Assembly (NCBI RefSeq): GCF_030348505.1
Contig: NZ_JAUCFJ010000002.1
Location: forward strand, 562,001-626,000
Source of the DNA: Lysinibacillus sp. G4S2
Lineage (GTDB): Bacteria > Bacillota > Bacilli > Bacillales_A > Planococcaceae
Length of the DNA stretch: 64,000 nt
Reading direction: 5' to 3'
A model generated the notes under the pieces. It was not told where the DNA came from, ran no database searches, and saw only the letters and a program-made list of their open reading frames with translations. This document shows, in pieces, positions 44,691 to 53,186 of this stretch. The translations under genes were made by a program, and so were the position numbers. Positions within the stretch are counted from its first letter, which is position 1. Every line of letters starts with the position of its first letter.

Positions 44691-44870
44691 ATGAAGGTAA
44701 ATTGTTTCAAATGTCAATATTTTAAAGTAACATGGGACCCACAAACTCCACGGGCCTGTGTAGCATATGGCTTTAAAACAAAGCAAATACCATCCGTTGT
44801 TGTTAAACAATCCTCGGGCACGGACTGTCTAAAATTTGTGCCAAAAGCAGAAAGTGGGAGAATGCAATGA
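44691..44870 (+). CDS. small cysteine-containing protein, 59 residues
   Basis: Starts MKVNCFKCQYFKVTWDPQTP and contains four cysteines arranged CFKC, RACVAYGF and DCLKF. This is the pattern of a small zinc- or metal-binding protein. The ATG follows GTGAGGGGCAACA. Its TGA overlaps the ywdI ATG (ATGA), so it is translationally coupled to ywdI and is almost certainly a real gene. Function unknown; it may bind nucleic acid given the ung neighbourhood (inference). Confidence 0.8.
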   Translation: MKVNCFKCQYFKVTWDPQTPRACVAYGFKTKQIPSVVVKQSSGTDCLKFVPKAESGRMQ

Positions 44871-45133
44871 TTCCTTATCAAGCCGTTATTCAACAACTTG
44901 AAAAACAACTATCTGGTGTCAAAAATGCTGGAAACGAACAGCAAATTCGTGAAGCATTAACAGCAATCCGAGCATTATGTGATGTGGTATTAGACTCACC
45001 TGAAGGCATTTCTAAAGTGCAGTCGAAACACTTGCCACAAATGCTGGTGTCAGAGCCGAAGCAATCAAATTTATATACTGCAAAAATTGAAGAAGAAGAC
45101 GGAGCAAATGGCGATTCAATTTTTGACTTTTAA
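44867..45133 (+). CDS. ywdI: YwdI (DUF5327) family protein
   Basis: An 88-residue soluble, mostly helical protein: YQAVIQQLEKQLSGVKNAGN, then IREALTAIRALCDVVLDSPE and an acidic C-terminus ending SIFDF. Matches YwdI by length, helical N-terminus and by place next to ung and ywdK. Function unknown. It starts within the stop of the upstream gene. A repeat element separates it from ywdK. Confidence 0.75.
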   Translation: MIPYQAVIQQLEKQLSGVKNAGNEQQIREALTAIRALCDVVLDSPEGISKVQSKHLPQMLVSEPKQSNLYTAKIEEEDGANGDSIFDF

Positions 45134-45137
45134 TGAT

Positions 45138-45344
45138 CTTCATTCAGCAAAGACTCCCACCTCTGAAGGTGGCTGGATGAATGCGGATGTGGTTCCTTTT
45201 CAGTAGGTGTCCCAACGCCTACTGAATGAAGATAAAGCCTCCGGACACATTGTTTATCTGTAGCGAAAGCGAAGCGACAGCTGCAAATGTTTTCTGTGCG
45301 AAAGCGAAGCGACAGCAACAATTACACCAAGGCGAAATTGATAA
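45138..45344 (+). repeat. family B element (full form)
   Basis: CATTCAGC..GCTGGATG encloses an inner hairpin CCACCT-CTGA-AGGTGG; a second perfect hairpin is TTCAGTAGG/CCTACTGAA. Then AAGCCTCCGGACACATTG, two GCGAAAGCGAAGCGACAG units (45269, 45304) and the end ACACCAAGGCGAAATTGATA. It lies between ywdI and ywdK. Confidence 0.8.
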
Positions 45345-45361
45345 AAGGTAGGGAAAATGAC

Positions 45362-45742
45362 ATGAAAAAATTTATTGTGACAGGTGCACTCCATGGCTTT
45401 TTAGCAGTGGCATTAGGTGCATTCGGTGCACATGCTTTAAAAGATGTTCTAGACGATTATGGTCGCGGGATTTGGGAAACAGCAGTGCAGTACCAGATGT
45501 TTCAAGCCACTGCTATACTTATCATTGGTATATTGATGAGCTCCAAACTACTAGGTGAAGTCAAGCAGTTAAATTTAGCTGGAATCTTTTTTAACCTAGG
45601 TATTGTCTTCTTTTCAGGAAGCTTGTATGTACTGGCAATCAGCGGCATTAAAATTCTAGGTGCAATCACACCAATTGGTGGAGTACTATTTTTAGTTGGA
45701 TGGATTCTAATTATAGTATCTGCCCTGAAACATGCTCGATAA
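45362..45742 (+). CDS. ywdK: DUF423 membrane protein YwdK
   Basis: A 126-residue protein with four membrane helices. The DUF423 signature GALHGFLAVALGAFGAHALK is at the N-terminus, followed by WETAVQYQMFQATA and FSGSLYVLAISGIK. Function unknown. The ATG at 45362 starts the conserved region; an upstream in-frame extension lies wholly in the repeat element. A terminator follows. Confidence 0.87.
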   Translation: MKKFIVTGALHGFLAVALGAFGAHALKDVLDDYGRGIWETAVQYQMFQATAILIIGILMSSKLLGEVKQLNLAGIFFNLGIVFFSGSLYVLAISGIKILGAITPIGGVLFLVGWILIIVSALKHAR

Positions 45743-45764
45743 AAAATAGTGTTCCTACAGAGTT

Positions 45765-45799
45765 ACTCCTTTACATTATGTGTAAGGGAGTTTTTGTTT
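45765..45799 (+). terminator. intrinsic terminator after ywdK
   Basis: Stem ACTCCTTTACA/TGTAAGGGAGT followed by T5. Confidence 0.82.
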
Positions 45800-45947
45800 T
45801 TTACAAATCACTCAGAGAATTTACCCTCCTTATCGACAATATAATTTCAATAAGATTATAGTTTTAATTCCTATTTTTTTTGTAAGGATTTATAGTACAC
45901 TATTATTACCAAATGAGTTCGGCAAAGAGAAAGGGAGGTTTTGTGAC

Positions 45948-47126
45948 ATGGAAAAGCTTTTTACTTTACTAGATAATAACTACGAAGAAATGGTAGCGAT
46001 TCGTCGTCATCTACATGAATATCCAGAGTTGTCCTTTGAGGAAGTGAAAACACCTGCGTATATAGCTGCTTTTCATCGAGCGTTAGGACATGAGGTTCGG
46101 GAGCATGTAGGTGAACGTGGTATTGTTGCAACATTACGTGGTGGGAAGCCAGGAAAAACAGTAGCCTTGCGAGCTGATTTTGATGCGTTAGCGATACAGG
46201 AAGAAAATGATGTTCCTTATAAATCAAAAATAGATGGCAAAATGCATGCATGTGGACATGATGGTCATACGGCAACATTACTGGGGCTTGCTAAGGCACT
46301 CAATGCAATGAAGGATGATATTGCGGGTAATGTAGTATTTATTCATCAACATGCGGAAGAAATTGCACCAGGTGGAGCGAAGCCTATGATTGAAGATGGC
46401 TGTCTAGAAGGGGTAGACGTTATTTTCGGTACACATTTATGGGCACCAACGCCACTTGGGAATATATTGGTGAGAGATGGAGCAATTATGGCCGCTGCGG
46501 ATAAAGTGGAAATTACGATCCAAGGCAAAGGTGGTCATGGTGCGGAGCCACATCATTCTATTGATGCTGTTGCCCTTGCGTCACAGTTTGTTGTCAATGC
46601 TCAGCAGCTTGTATCTCGACGCATAGATCCATTAAAATCAGCCGTTTTAACAATTGGTCATTTTGAGGCGATTAATCCTTTCAATGTAATTGCTGAACGA
46701 GTAATACTATCAGGGACAGTCCGTACTTTTGAGGAGCAGGTGCGTAAACAGATGGAGCAAGAGCTTGAGGCAGTATTAAATGCCACTTGTCTAGCTTTTG
46801 GCGCAAGCTATGAATATCGTTATACTAGAGGCTATCCACCTGTTTATAATCATGTGAAAGAAACAGAATTTATTGCACAGCTTGCAGCAGATGTACCAGG
46901 AGTAGAAAATGTTATAACGTGTTCACCATTTATGATAGGTGAGGACTTTGCGTATTATTTAGAGAATGTACCAGGTACATTTTTCTTCACTGGTGCCAAA
47001 AAGCCTGAGTGGGAAGTGGCATATCCACATCATCATGCACGCTTTGACTTTGACGAACGCGCAATGTTAATTGCTGCCAAAACATTAGGGAAAGCAACAT
47101 TACAGTATTTACAAGAAAATCAATAG
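45948..47126 (+). CDS. M20-family amidohydrolase (N-acyl-amino acid/hippurate hydrolase type)
   Basis: A 392-residue metallopeptidase-family hydrolase. Metal and catalytic positions are visible: HACGHDGHTA, the glutamates in HQHAEEIAPGGA, GTHLWAP and, near the C-terminus, IGEDFAYYLENVPG. The dimerisation domain follows GKGGHGAEPHHSIDA. It cleaves the acyl group from amino acids or similar amides; B. subtilis YxeP-like enzymes are close. The ATG follows AAAGGGAGGTTTTGTGAC. It is a single gene with a strong terminator. Confidence 0.88.
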   Translation: MEKLFTLLDNNYEEMVAIRRHLHEYPELSFEEVKTPAYIAAFHRALGHEVREHVGERGIVATLRGGKPGKTVALRADFDALAIQEENDVPYKSKIDGKMHACGHDGHTATLLGLAKALNAMKDDIAGNVVFIHQHAEEIAPGGAKPMIEDGCLEGVDVIFGTHLWAPTPLGNILVRDGAIMAAADKVEITIQGKGGHGAEPHHSIDAVALASQFVVNAQQLVSRRIDPLKSAVLTIGHFEAINPFNVIAERVILSGTVRTFEEQVRKQMEQELEAVLNATCLAFGASYEYRYTRGYPPVYNHVKETEFIAQLAADVPGVENVITCSPFMIGEDFAYYLENVPGTFFFTGAKKPEWEVAYPHHHARFDFDERAMLIAAKTLGKATLQYLQENQ

Positions 47127-47133
47127 TATACGT

Positions 47134-47178
47134 AAAAATCGGCATGCTAGGAGTTATCCTAACATGCCGATTTTTTCC
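47134..47178 (+). terminator. intrinsic terminator after the M20 hydrolase gene
   Basis: Stem AAAATCGGCATG-TAGGA/TCCTA-CATGCCGATTTT, T6. A lone GCGAAGCG repeat motif lies just beyond (47192). Confidence 0.9.
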
Positions 47179-47230
47179 TTGTTCGCGGAAAGCGAAGCGA
47201 TATGAATTTTTATTTAGTGAACTTTAGATT

Positions 47231-47566
47231 CTATGGATTTTGATTAAAATAAGCCATTTCCTCATCATATTCAGCATAATCAAAGTAAATCATTGGGAAT
47301 AGGAAACGATGATTCGATTTGAGTTCACGTAAAATAACATGATCCCGACCTGCAGCTTCTACAACACCTCGCACAATTTTTGTGTTTTGGCCTTGTTCAA
47401 TGGCGTGCTCGAAAGAAAAATGGAAAGTACCGGGTTTTCCGCGATTCAACCGTAAAATGTTTTCAATATAAGATTGCTCACGTACAGGTAGTGTGCTTGG
47501 ATTTGCTGCTGGAGGAGGGGGAGTCATTTGTTGTTGCGTTGTCGGTGTCCAATAATAAGGCATCAT
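47231..47566 (-). CDS. gerQ: spore coat protein GerQ
   Basis: A 111-residue spore protein. The C-terminal about 80 residues carry the GerQ signature EQSYIENILRLNRGKPGTFH and GVVEAAGRDHVILRELKS, followed by FPMIYFDYAEYDEEMAY. GerQ is needed to place the cortex hydrolase CwlJ in the coat and is cross-linked by transglutaminase Tgl through N-terminal lysines in B. subtilis. Here the N-terminal region is Pro/Gln/Thr-rich and the first lysine is residue 44, so that cross-linking route seems absent. The usual partner gene cwlJ lies directly upstream but is decayed. Confidence 0.9.
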   Translation of the reverse strand: MMPYYWTPTTQQQMTPPPPAANPSTLPVREQSYIENILRLNRGKPGTFHFSFEHAIEQGQNTKIVRGVVEAAGRDHVILRELKSNHRFLFPMIYFDYAEYDEEMAYFNQNP

Positions 47567-47587
47567 AAGTTATCAACCTACTTTCTT

Positions 47588-47989
47588 TTAGATTTGAAGA
47601 CAATCTTCTTCGCTAGGGGAGAAAAAATGCGATTTGTATCTGCCTGAGTTCCAATGACCCTACCATTGTGCAGGACAATCTCCCTAAGTTCTGAAAAAAC
47701 ATAGCGAATGAGTTGCTGGGTGAAATCTTTCGCCTTGAATAACTCTGCTAATCTAATGTCTTGATCACGTTCTCGTTGATAAAAGTAACTTTTTGTTGTC
47801 GCTTCAAAGCCTCCTTTGACGCTGATAAACCATTTAATCATCACCAGACTCTAAATAATCTACTCGTACACGATTGACACCAACAGTGCCGACCTTCAGC
47901 ATACTTAAGTCTTCATCGCCTTCTGCCTAAGCGCGCATAAGCTTCGCGAGCAGGGCTGTTTGTGCATCATTCGTCTTTATAACGGCGAT
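47588..47989 (-). pseudogene. cwlJ: decayed cwlJ (spore cortex-lytic hydrolase)
   Basis: Behind an intact AGGAGG the expected ATG is ATC (47989-47987). The frame then reads AVIKTNDAQTALLAKLMRA, a TAG in place of Glu, and AEGDEDLSMLKVGTVGVNRV, all like CwlJ. A frame change leads into GGFEATTKSYFYQRERDQDI, matching the core of CwlJ. A further change leads to FFRT, stop, GDCPAQW, stop, GHWNSGRYKSHFFSPSEEDC, matching the CwlJ C-terminus. At least one lost start, three nonsense codons and two frameshifts are present. It sits just upstream of gerQ, as functional cwlJ does in Bacillus. Confidence 0.9.
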
Positions 47990-48056
47990 TTTTATTCCTC
48001 CTCGCAGACAGTATATGCATGATGGTATTGTAGACATGTTCAATTTTAACTTTTTT

Positions 48057-48345
48057 CAGCAGATGTCTTTGGTAGCGAAAGCGAAGCGTCAGCTACAGAT
48101 GTCTTTTGACCGAAAGCGAAGCGACAGGTGCAGAAGTCTCCCACTTCTATAGGTGGTGAGATGAATGCGGGTTTAAGTTACCTTTTGTCCAAACACCTGC
48201 TGAAATAGAGGAACTCAGTCTAACAACGCCACGTCCTATGGCAATTTATCTGTGCGAAAGCGAAGCGACAGCAACACGGTTTTATCTGTGCGAAAGCGAA
48301 GCGACAGCAACAACAACAACAACAACACACGACTGAGTGACCAAC
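48057..48345. repeat. family B element with GCGAAGCG units
   Basis: Units at 48081, 48116, 48260 and 48296 (GCGAAAGCGAAGCG-CAG). Between them is the hairpin block GAAGTCTCCCACTTCTATAG, GTGGTGAGATGAATGC and ACACCTGCTGAAATAGAGG. A CAACAACAACAACAACAACA run lies at about 48307. Together with the cwlJ remnant it fills 47.6-48.4 kb. Confidence 0.75.
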
Positions 48346-48460
48346 ATCACGGTGGCCTAAAGTCTCCGACGAAGAAATTCACCTTTTAAAATTGCTTAGC
48401 ATATATTAATAATGACGAGTAGTCTGTAGAGGCCAGGTTATACGTGTGAGGTGATAGGGG

Positions 48461-48631
48461 ATGGAGATTGGTGTTTGGATAGGTATTTTGTTGAGCGCTG
48501 TGCTGGCATTTTTGGTAGGGGATTTTTATGGACAGCCACTCCATTGGTATCTCTTTATATTAATAATCGTAGTTGGTTTTTTCATCAATACCGTTATATT
48601 AATTTTGAAAGTTAAGGATGAAAAGTCTTAA
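48461..48631 (+). CDS. 56-residue two-helix membrane protein, paralogue 1
   Basis: MEIGVWIGILLSAVLAFLVG forms helix one; QPLHWYLFILIIVVGFFINT begins helix two; the tail is KVKDEKS. The ATG follows TGAGGTGATAGGGG. It aligns along its whole length with the gene at 48803 (shared QP--WYL---I--GFFI-T-ILIL), so both are real. A terminator follows. The family is not recognised. Confidence 0.75.
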   Translation: MEIGVWIGILLSAVLAFLVGDFYGQPLHWYLFILIIVVGFFINTVILILKVKDEKS

Positions 48632-48652
48632 AGTACAAGTCAATCTATAAGA

Positions 48653-48688
48653 AAGTGTCATCGTAGTGGGTGGCACTTTTTTTCTTTT
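48653..48688 (+). terminator. intrinsic terminator after paralogue 1
   Basis: Stem AAGTGTCATC/GGTGGCACTT, then T7. Confidence 0.75.
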
Positions 48689-48802
48689 GTTAAAATTTTG
48701 TGATTGGATAGCTAAAATATTATGTTTTACAAGTATATTGAAATTAAATTGTGACATACTAATGTGGAAAATTATTTTTTGTTTTCATAAAGGAGTGTTA
48801 CA

Positions 48803-48985
48803 ATGCATATTTTTGGTACGTTTGTAGCAATTATCATAAGTGCATTTATGGCTGTTGGTATTGCAGAATACTATCAGCAACCATACAATTGGTATTTAGT
48901 TTTTCTTATGATTCTAACTGGTTTTTTTATTCATACAATTATTTTAATATTGGAATCAGAGAACAGCGAAGAAAATGAATTTTAA
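48803..48985 (+). CDS. 60-residue two-helix membrane protein, paralogue 2
   Basis: MHIFGTFVAIIISAFMAVGI is helix one, QQPYNWYLVFLMILTGFFIH begins helix two and the acidic tail is ESENSEENEF. The ATG follows AAAGGAGTGTTACA. It is a tandem paralogue of the 48461 gene; the loops keep (Q)QP--WYL while the tails differ in charge. Function unknown. Confidence 0.78.
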   Translation: MHIFGTFVAIIISAFMAVGIAEYYQQPYNWYLVFLMILTGFFIHTIILILESENSEENEF

Positions 48986-48986
48986 A

Positions 48987-49022
48987 AAATGCGAGCCCGT
49001 TAATATGGACTCGCATTTTTTA
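48987..49022. terminator. bidirectional terminator between paralogue 2 and hemQ
   Basis: Stem AAATGCGAGCCC/TGGACTCGCATTT and a T6 tail. Confidence 0.85.
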
Positions 49023-49041
49023 TATTTAAAACCGTTTTCGA

Positions 49042-49791
49042 TTAGACAGTTAAGAATTTCGCTAGTTTTTCATTATCAAGAAGGTTACCAACGAAGAATG
49101 CACCAAACTCACCGTAGCGAGCTGAAACTTCATCGAAACGCATTTCATATACTAATTTTTTGAATTGTAATACGTCATCAGCAAATAATGTTACGCCCCA
49201 TTCGTGATCGTCGAAGCCAACAGAACCAGTAATAATTTGTTTAACTTTACCAGCATAGCCACGACCAATCATACCGTGAGAACGCATTAGAGATTTGCGG
49301 TCATCCATTGAAAGCATATACCAGTTATCATTGCCTTGACGACGCTTATCCATTGGATAGAAGCAAACATGCTTAGCACGTGGAAGTTCAGGATATAGAC
49401 GAGCACGCACATGTGGATTTTGGTATGGATCTTCGTCTGAATCGCCTGCTAAATAGTTAGAAAGCTCTACAACAGATACATATGAATATGTAGGAATTGT
49501 AAAATCAGCAATCGCTAATTTATTGAAGTCAGCTTCAAGCTCTTGTAGCTCATCCATTGTTTCACGTAATGTCATAATCATAAAGTCAGCTTTTTGACCA
49601 ACGATTGCATAAAATGCATGAGCACCAGTTTTAGCGATATCAGCCTCGTTTAATTTTTCTAAATAAGCAATGAATTCTTCTACTGCTGCTTGACGTTCTT
49701 CAGCAGAAACTAGTTTCCATGAAGCCCAGTCGATTGAGCGGAAATCATGCAAAGCGTACCAACCATCTAAAGTAATTGCTGCTTCATTCAT
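49042..49791 (-). CDS. hemQ: coproheme decarboxylase HemQ (ChdC)
   Basis: A 249-residue chlorite dismutase-fold enzyme that converts coproheme III to heme b, the last step of the Gram-positive heme pathway. Seen: the N-terminal [15 protein letters not shown], the catalytic-region [12 protein letters not shown] with tyrosines, and the proximal-histidine region [14 protein letters not shown]. The length matches the family. Same block as lipL and rsfA, as in the B. subtilis ywf region. The ATG follows AAAGGAGTGTTTTAAATA. Confidence 0.94.
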   Translation of the reverse strand: MNEAAITLDGWYALHDFRSIDWASWKLVSAEERQAAVEEFIAYLEKLNEADIAKTGAHAFYAIVGQKADFMIMTLRETMDELQELEADFNKLAIADFTIPTYSYVSVVELSNYLAGDSDEDPYQNPHVRARLYPELPRAKHVCFYPMDKRRQGNDNWYMLSMDDRKSLMRSHGMIGRGYAGKVKQIITGSVGFDDHEWGVTLFADDVLQFKKLVYEMRFDEVSARYGEFGAFFVGNLLDNEKLAKFLTV

Positions 49792-49948
49792 TATTTAAAA
49801 CACTCCTTTATAAGTGAATACTATTCGAATTTTAGTTTATCATAGTTTGTACAAAATCCCTAAGTTCATGATTGCATTTCACGAATTTGACACCTTCCAT
49901 AGATAATGTATTCTAAAGAGAAGAGATGTAAATAGAGGAGCACCAATC

Positions 49949-50782
49949 ATGAAAAGTATATTACAACAGCCGATTTGGCGTTTTTACGATCAATCCATTA
50001 GCGCAAAGCAAAGATCGCCACTTGAATCCTTTGCAACAGACGATACTTTATGTCAGCTAGTTGGGCAATTAGCCTCTCCGCCAACTATTCGTACATGGGT
50101 ACATGATGCATCTGTTGTGCTCGGTATTCAGGATCACCGTTTACCATATGTGCAGCACGGTATGGACTTGCTTAAGACACGTGGTTATCATCCTATAGTA
50201 CGCAATTCAGGCGGATTAGCAGTTGTCCTTGATGAAGGGGTACTGAATATTTCCGTTGTTTTATCTGAACAAACGGAAACGCTAAGCATTAATGATGGCT
50301 ATGATGTAATGGTAGCCCTAGTAAAAGGATTATTCCCTGAAGTAGCGGATCAAATTGAAGCCTATGAAATTGTAGGTTCCTATTGTCCGGGCTCCTATGA
50401 TTTGAGTATTGAAGGAAAGAAATTTGCTGGTATTTCTCAGAGACGCTTACGCCAAGGAGTAGCAGTGCAAATATATTTATGTATTGAAGGAAGCGGTTCA
50501 GAACGAGCTGCACTCATTCGCGACTTTTATGAAGAAAGTCTAAGAGGAGAGGAAACCAAATTCACATACCCTAACATTGTCCCTGATGTGATGGCGTCAC
50601 TATCCGAACTTATTGATGCATCATTAACAGTGGAAGGTGTTGTTATTCGTTTACAGCAACTTCTTCACAATCTGGCCGAAGAAATTCGTTTTGAGTCTTT
50701 TGGTGATGAAGAACTGACGTTATATGCATTCTATTTACAACGTGTTTTAGAACGTAATAAGAAAATGCTCGAACCAAAGTGA
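49949..50782 (+). CDS. lipL: octanoyl-[GcvH]:protein N-octanoyltransferase LipL
   Basis: A 277-residue lipoate ligase-fold enzyme that moves octanoyl from GcvH to E2 subunits. Seen: RNSGGLAVVLDEGVLNIS, the catalytic cysteine in GSYCPGSYDLSI and the lysine in GKKFAGISQRR. The Cys is the mark of LipL versus the lipoate ligases. The ATG follows AATAGAGGAGCACCAATC. It is convergent with rsfA. Confidence 0.92.
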   Translation: MKSILQQPIWRFYDQSISAKQRSPLESFATDDTLCQLVGQLASPPTIRTWVHDASVVLGIQDHRLPYVQHGMDLLKTRGYHPIVRNSGGLAVVLDEGVLNISVVLSEQTETLSINDGYDVMVALVKGLFPEVADQIEAYEIVGSYCPGSYDLSIEGKKFAGISQRRLRQGVAVQIYLCIEGSGSERAALIRDFYEESLRGEETKFTYPNIVPDVMASLSELIDASLTVEGVVIRLQQLLHNLAEEIRFESFGDEELTLYAFYLQRVLERNKKMLEPK

Positions 50783-50815
50783 TAGATGGCAACGACAAAA
50801 GAAAAAGCGATGCTG

Positions 50816-51463
50816 CTAACTAAGCGCATCGCCATTTTCTTGAGGGTAAGGGCTACTTACAACAAGATTTCCGTTTTTCTCCATTTTAAAAACAGGTGCA
50901 ATTCGTTCTTCCTCTTCATCTAGTGTTACTAGTCGTCTAGCACGGTTCATAATTTGAACAAATTGCTCGTAATCTTTTCGAATAGCTCTGTTTTCCTCTT
51001 CTAGCTGTGTAATTGTCTTCTCTAGCTTTTTATTTTTCTCAGATGTTACATGCACTAGCTGTCTCCATTTTGAAGACTCATTACCTATTTCACCAGAGTG
51101 CTGTAAACGTAGTAAATAGGCTATGACAATATCAAGAGATAATGCAGATAGAGGAATTGATTTACCCTCTGCGGCACTACTATTGACTGTAAACATACTA
51201 GAAGCACGGCGTCTTGCTGGAGCACCCAACACTCGCATTCTCTCTTTTCTTTCCTTTTTCGCTTCTGCTAGTTGCTCCTCATACTCCTTACGAACAACAG
51301 CATTCCAACGGAAACCACATGCAGCAGCAGTACGATTCAAAGCATCGCCAGCTTCTTCAAAGGCATTTAACTGTGTACTTCCTTCCGTTACATGGCGAAT
51401 AACCGCCTCTGCTAATAATTCATCATTTTCATCTAACCAAGCATCTTGTCTTACTTTACTCAT
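50816..51463 (-). CDS. rsfA: RsfA-family prespore transcriptional regulator
   Basis: A 215-residue regulator. The N-terminal Myb/SANT-like DNA-binding part reads [20 protein letters not shown] and [18 protein letters not shown]; the C-terminal half is a coiled coil ([20 protein letters not shown]). In B. subtilis RsfA modulates sigma-F genes in the forespore. Position next to lipL is conserved. The ATG follows AAAGGTGGGAGGATTTTAAC. Confidence 0.9.
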   Translation of the reverse strand: MSKVRQDAWLDENDELLAEAVIRHVTEGSTQLNAFEEAGDALNRTAAACGFRWNAVVRKEYEEQLAEAKKERKERMRVLGAPARRRASSMFTVNSSAAEGKSIPLSALSLDIVIAYLLRLQHSGEIGNESSKWRQLVHVTSEKNKKLEKTITQLEEENRAIRKDYEQFVQIMNRARRLVTLDEEEERIAPVFKMEKNGNLVVSSPYPQENGDALS

Positions 51464-51664
51464 GTTAAAATCCTCCCACCTTTATTTGGAACTTTTTATT
51501 TACAACTAGCATGACCAATCTTTTAACCTTTTATTCATCCATGTGGAAGGAATTATGCTTGAATACAAGGTGAAAAGTGCGATACAATACCCGATGTAGG
51601 TTTGTACGTATGCTACATACTTAAATATGTGAAGTTCATACGTTCAATAGAAGCGGTTTTTTGA

Positions 51665-51845
51665 ATCAATTATGGCCTCGGCATAATTGCGTCCGGAATC
51701 GGCTTTGTGCTTAGGCCTGCACGATGCAGGTCAGTTAGCCGTTATCGCATGGATGCGATGATTTTAGGCTAACATCCCCTAAGAACTCCATTCTGATTCC
51801 GTGACATCCGCCGGAGGTTGTAACTTCTTTCAGCGGATGCTAAAA
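51665..51845 (-). repeat. family B element, inverted
   Basis: ATTATGGCCTCGGCATAATT, GCGTCCGGAATCGGCTTTGT, hairpin GCCTGCACGATGCAGG, GTTAGCCG...CGATGATTTTAGGCTAAC (stem) and GTGACATCCGCCGGAGGTTG. It is the complement of the 63.7 kb copy. It fills the gap between rsfA and yuzB. Confidence 0.8.
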
Positions 51846-51885
51846 GAAGTTACAAAAATACTATATAGAAAGGGTTGTTGACAAA

Positions 51886-52110
51886 ATGGCAAACGAATTT
51901 AAAGTTTGCGATGAATGTCAGGCCGTTAACTTAAAAACGTTAATTCCAAAATTAAAGGAAATCGATCCTGATGCAACCATCGAAATTGGCTGTCATTCTT
52001 ACTGTGGCCCAGGACGTAAAAAAACATTTACCTTCGTAAATAGTCGCCCTGTTGCTGCACTAACGGAAGAAGAACTAATGGAAAAGGTTTTAGCAAAGTT
52101 AAAGAAATAA
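51886..52110 (+). CDS. DUF1450 (YuzB-like) protein
   Basis: A 74-residue soluble protein with cysteines in [11 protein letters not shown] and [12 protein letters not shown]. This is the DUF1450 pattern and suggests a thioredoxin-like or metal/FeS-binding small protein. Function unknown. The ATG follows GAAAGGGTTGTTGACAAA. A terminator follows the stop. Confidence 0.85.
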   Translation: MANEFKVCDECQAVNLKTLIPKLKEIDPDATIEIGCHSYCGPGRKKTFTFVNSRPVAALTEEELMEKVLAKLKK

Positions 52111-52117
52111 GTAAAAC

Positions 52118-52158
52118 AAGCGCTATCTTCACTAGTTGAAGATAGTTTTTGTTTTCTT
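52118..52158 (+). terminator. intrinsic terminator after the DUF1450 gene
   Basis: Stem CTATCTTC/GAAGATAG with a 7-base loop, T5. Confidence 0.85.
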
Positions 52159-52195
52159 ATGAATCTTTAATATTGATGTAAAGAAGAGTCGAAGT

Positions 52196-52814
52196 GACGG
52201 ATAGAAGAGTCAAAGTGACGGATAAAACCATTGAAGTGACGGATAGAAGAGTCAAAGCGACGGATAAAACCATTGAAGTGACGGAAAGAAGGGCCAAAGC
52301 GACGGATAGCCATCGAGGTGACGGAAAGAAGAGCCAAAACGACGGATAGCCAAAGAGGTGACGGAAAGAAGAGCCGAAGCGACGGATAAAACCATCGAAA
52401 CGACGGATGAAAGAAGCCGAGCGACGGAAAGAAGAGCCAAAACGACGGATAGCCATCGAGGTGACGGAAAGAAGAGCCGAAGCGACGGATAAAACCATCG
52501 AAGTGACGGAAAGAAGAGTCCGAACGAAGGATAGACCCAACGAAACGACGGATGAAAGAAGCCGAGCGACGGAAAGAAGAGCCAAAGCGACGGATAGCCA
52601 TCGAAGTGACGGAAAGAAGAGCCGAAGCGACGGATAGAGCCAACGAAACGACGGATGAAAGAAGCCGAGCGACGGAAAGAAGAGCCAAAACGACGGATAG
52701 CCAAAGAGGTGACGGAAAGAAGAGTCCGAACGACGGATAGAGCCAACGAAACGACGGATGAAAGAAGCCGAGTGACGGAAAGAAGAGCCAAAACGACGGA
52801 TAGCCAACAAAGTG
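52196..52814. repeat. tandem array 7: about thirty GACGGA units, 21 bp with some of 19 bp
   Basis: From 52196 to 52795 the core GACGGA(T/A)A returns every 21 bp; units of the GACGGATAGCCATCGAGGT kind are 19 bp. Larger super-blocks are repeated: GACGGATGAAAGAAGCCGAG with GACGGAAAGAAGAGCCAAAA occurs four times. Minus-strand frames rich in RRFGSSFR or LALLSV are by-products. Confidence 0.92.
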
Positions 52815-52863
52815 GCGGGAAGGTTCACGTTGCGCCTCGCTCCGATATTTGATGTTGAACCTT

Positions 52864-53041
52864 GCTCATCGCCAAAAGTAGAAACGATATTTATTAAAAC
52901 GTATACCATGGAAGCTGATTGCAGTGAAAGCGAGTGGATTAGCGTCACAGATGAGACCCTGCAGCACAAGCGAAGCGACTCATCGTACACCAGATAAGCG
53001 CCCAGTCTGAACGGAAAACCCCCACATTTTGAGGTGGAACC
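52864..53041 (-). repeat. family A element next to array 7
   Basis: GCTCATCGCCAAAAGTAGAA, ATTTATTAAAACGTATACCA, TGGAAGCTGATT are the complement of the family A right end. Then GCGTCACAGATGAGACCCTG, one GCGAAGCG (52970), GCGCCCAGTCTGAACGG and CCCCACATTTTGAGGTGGA. The remaining gap to 53187 is AT-rich. Confidence 0.75.
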
Positions 53042-53186
53042 TGGAAATTAGGTCAATAGAAACCTAAATTAAGACGAGAATACAGTGAGTTAGGTTGATA
53101 GTCTCTATAATTAAAGTGAAATATGTATGCTAGTCCTATATTTATCGCATATAATAGTATAAATAGGAAACGGGGGTGCTGTACAA

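Noticed and set aside
52157-52990. Minus-strand frames of 173-277 residues and plus-strand EVTERRAEATDR-type frames
   Set aside because: By-products of array 7; three overlapping frames of the same strand are equally open.
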